From assembly GCA_937951395.1 (NCBI GenBank), contig CALFBV010000207.1:1-6774 (forward strand): a DNA stretch of 6,774 nucleotides. Direction: 5' to 3'. Under the pieces are notes generated by a model that saw nothing but the letters and a program-made list of their open reading frames with translations, was not told where the DNA came from and did no database searches. The stretch's first letter is position 1, and the number at the start of each line of letters is the position of its first letter. Position numbers and translations under genes: made by a program. The DNA comes from an uncultured Rubritalea sp. Lineage in GTDB: Bacteria; Verrucomicrobiota; Verrucomicrobiia; Verrucomicrobiales; Akkermansiaceae. Below are positions 6,235-6,774 of this stretch, piece after piece.

Positions 6235-6327
6235 TCACTTCTTCAGAAAATCATACTCAGGGTTCACGCAGCGCTCTTTCCAGCCTTTGTAGGGAGCTCT
6301 ACGTTTCGCTTCAGACTCAAGTTGCCC
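6235..6327 (-). pseudogene. C-terminal remnant of an unidentified minus-strand gene
   Basis: On the minus strand the last 30 or so codons before the TGA at 6237-6235 read like a genuine protein end, rich in charged and aromatic residues (KRRAPYKGWKERCVNPEYDF at residues -22 to -3 from the end). Upstream of about 6330 the same frame becomes the antisense of the PEP-CTERM remnant and loses protein character. I therefore read it as the tail of a gene whose body was lost. I do not recognise the family. It is convergent with mtfA, whose stop lies 12 bases away. The right boundary is approximate. Confidence 0.45.
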
Positions 6328-6344
6328 CCTCAAACAATTCATCA

Positions 6345-6605
6345 TCACAAGCAGCTGTATCACTCCAAATCGACTTTGGATCCTCTGGAGTATATGTAGG
6401 AACTCTTCCTCCAGCAGGCACCACAGATACTGCCTGGAACGGAAATGCAAATACAGATGTATTCAGCGGTTTGCTATACGGAGATCCTACTAATGAAAGA
6501 TTCGCCACACTCGGAGCGCTTCAAATCGTAGCCGTCCCTGAGCCTAGATCCACTGCACTTCTAGGACTCGGAGCCCTCGGCTTCATCTTACGTAGACGCC
6601 GTTAA
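6345..6605 (+). pseudogene. Start-less remnant of a PEP-CTERM exported protein
   Basis: The plus-strand frame encodes a mature-protein-like start SQAAVSLQIDFGSSG, then GTTDTAWNG, and ends with a PEP-CTERM sorting signal: VPEP (from 6534), a hydrophobic helix STALLGLGALGFIL and a run of four arginines before the TAA at 6603-6605. PEP-CTERM proteins are exported and cleaved by exosortase. This one has no signal peptide and no in-frame ATG after 6212; the open frame continues upstream to an ATG at 6210 only by reading antisense through the neighbouring remnant and the end of mtfA. About 87 residues remain, while such proteins usually have some 200 or more, so an internal deletion is also likely. 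A short functional gene is unlikely. The sorting signal itself is clear. Confidence 0.7.
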
Positions 6606-6614
6606 AGACTAAAC

Positions 6615-6639
6615 TCTAGCAGCTAGAAACACTTAAGTG
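6615..6639. repeat. Two adjacent short palindromes
   Basis: TCTAGC-A-GCTAGA (6615-6627) is a 13-base palindrome around one central base, and CACTTAAGTG (6630-6639) is a perfect 10-base palindrome only two bases further on. They lie between the PEP-CTERM remnant and the large hairpin. They could be protein-binding sites or part of the mobile-element end. Confidence 0.5.
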
Positions 6640-6670
6640 AATGCACCACCGCCTGAAGGCGGTGGCTTCA
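6638..6670. repeat. GC-rich hairpin, probably the end of an IS200/IS605-type element
   Basis: CCACCGCC (6646-6653) and GGCGGTGG (6658-6665) pair perfectly over eight base pairs around a TGAA loop, and outer TGAA (6638-6641) and TTCA (6667-6670) can extend the stem across an internal loop. Neither side is followed by a T run, so it is not an intrinsic terminator. It lies 33 bases downstream of the transposase-like stop codon. Subterminal hairpins at the ends are the recognition sites of IS200/IS605 transposases, which fits. A second small inverted repeat (GACTG 6689-6693, CAGTC 6700-6704) lies between. A REP-like repeat is the alternative. Confidence 0.6.
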
Positions 6671-6702
6671 AGCTCGTCGTCTAAAGCCGACTGGACGGTC
6701 AG

Positions 6703-6774
6703 TCACTCGCCCTCCACACCAAAGTCCCCATCTTGACCACGTTCTACTTCTTGGTTTTCTATATATTCCTTCAC
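6703..6774 (-). CDS. C-terminal end of a probable IS200/IS605 TnpA transposase (cut by window edge)
   Basis: Only the last 23 residues before a TGA (6705-6703) are in the window. They begin VKEYIENQEVERGQDGD and end in EGE. The pattern of a short helix, Y-I-x-N/H-Q, then acidic and glycine residues is how the Y1 (HUH) transposase TnpA of the IS200 group ends; in IS200 itself I recall IQDYIKHQLEEDK at this place. The conserved HUH and tyrosine motifs would lie to the right of the window, so the call rests on this short tail plus the hairpin just downstream. TnpA cuts single-stranded DNA at hairpin-guided sites. Whether the element is intact cannot be seen. Confidence 0.5.
   Translation of the reverse strand: MKEYIENQEVERGQDGDFGVEGE

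Noticed and set aside
6646..6665. GC-rich hairpin as an intrinsic terminator
   Set aside because: Neither strand has a T run after the stem, and it sits beside a transposase-like gene end, so a mobile-element end fits better.

Overview
The window looks like a chromosomal segment of a Verrucomicrobiota bacterium, possibly a marine Rubritalea-like lineage (inference). Three things suggest this: a PEP-CTERM sorting signal of the type ending in a glycine/leucine-rich helix plus an arginine run, an exported formylglycine-generating-enzyme-like lipoprotein, and a very lysine-rich histone H1-like protein. Most starts lack a strong Shine-Dalgarno sequence. No rRNA, tRNA or CRISPR array is visible.

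Layout. The left two thirds is read on the minus strand. In window order it holds: the 5' part of a lysine/alanine-repeat nucleoid protein (cut by the left edge) behind an A/T-rich promoter; purD (purine synthesis); a retropepsin-like protease of the RimK-associated family, followed by a likely terminator; a 349-base gene-free stretch with a very good UUCG-loop terminator; a small unrecognised protein made of two similar halves; and a lipoprotein of the formylglycine-generating enzyme (FGE/SUMF1) family. The last two are translationally coupled. Divergent from the FGE gene, only 39 bases away, lies a plus-strand pair: a HisA of the eukaryotic (yeast HIS6) subfamily, then an MtfA-type M90 metallopeptidase.

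The right 550 bases are gene wreckage and mobile DNA: the C-terminal tail of a lost minus-strand gene, fused back to back with a start-less PEP-CTERM remnant; palindromes; a strong GC-rich hairpin; and at the right edge the C-terminus of a probable IS200/IS605-type TnpA transposase on the minus strand. The hairpin fits the subterminal structure of such an element.

How the genes relate. purD and hisA are scattered housekeeping biosynthetic genes rather than parts of pur or his operons. The FGE lipoprotein is the most functionally suggestive gene: it keeps both catalytic cysteines, so it is expected to convert a cysteine of client proteins, classically sulfatases, to formylglycine. Its envelope location and its coupling to a small repeat protein are unusual. 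I see no clear multi-gene defence or other novel system; the best leads are the FGE pair, the eukaryotic-type HisA and the chimeric remnant region.
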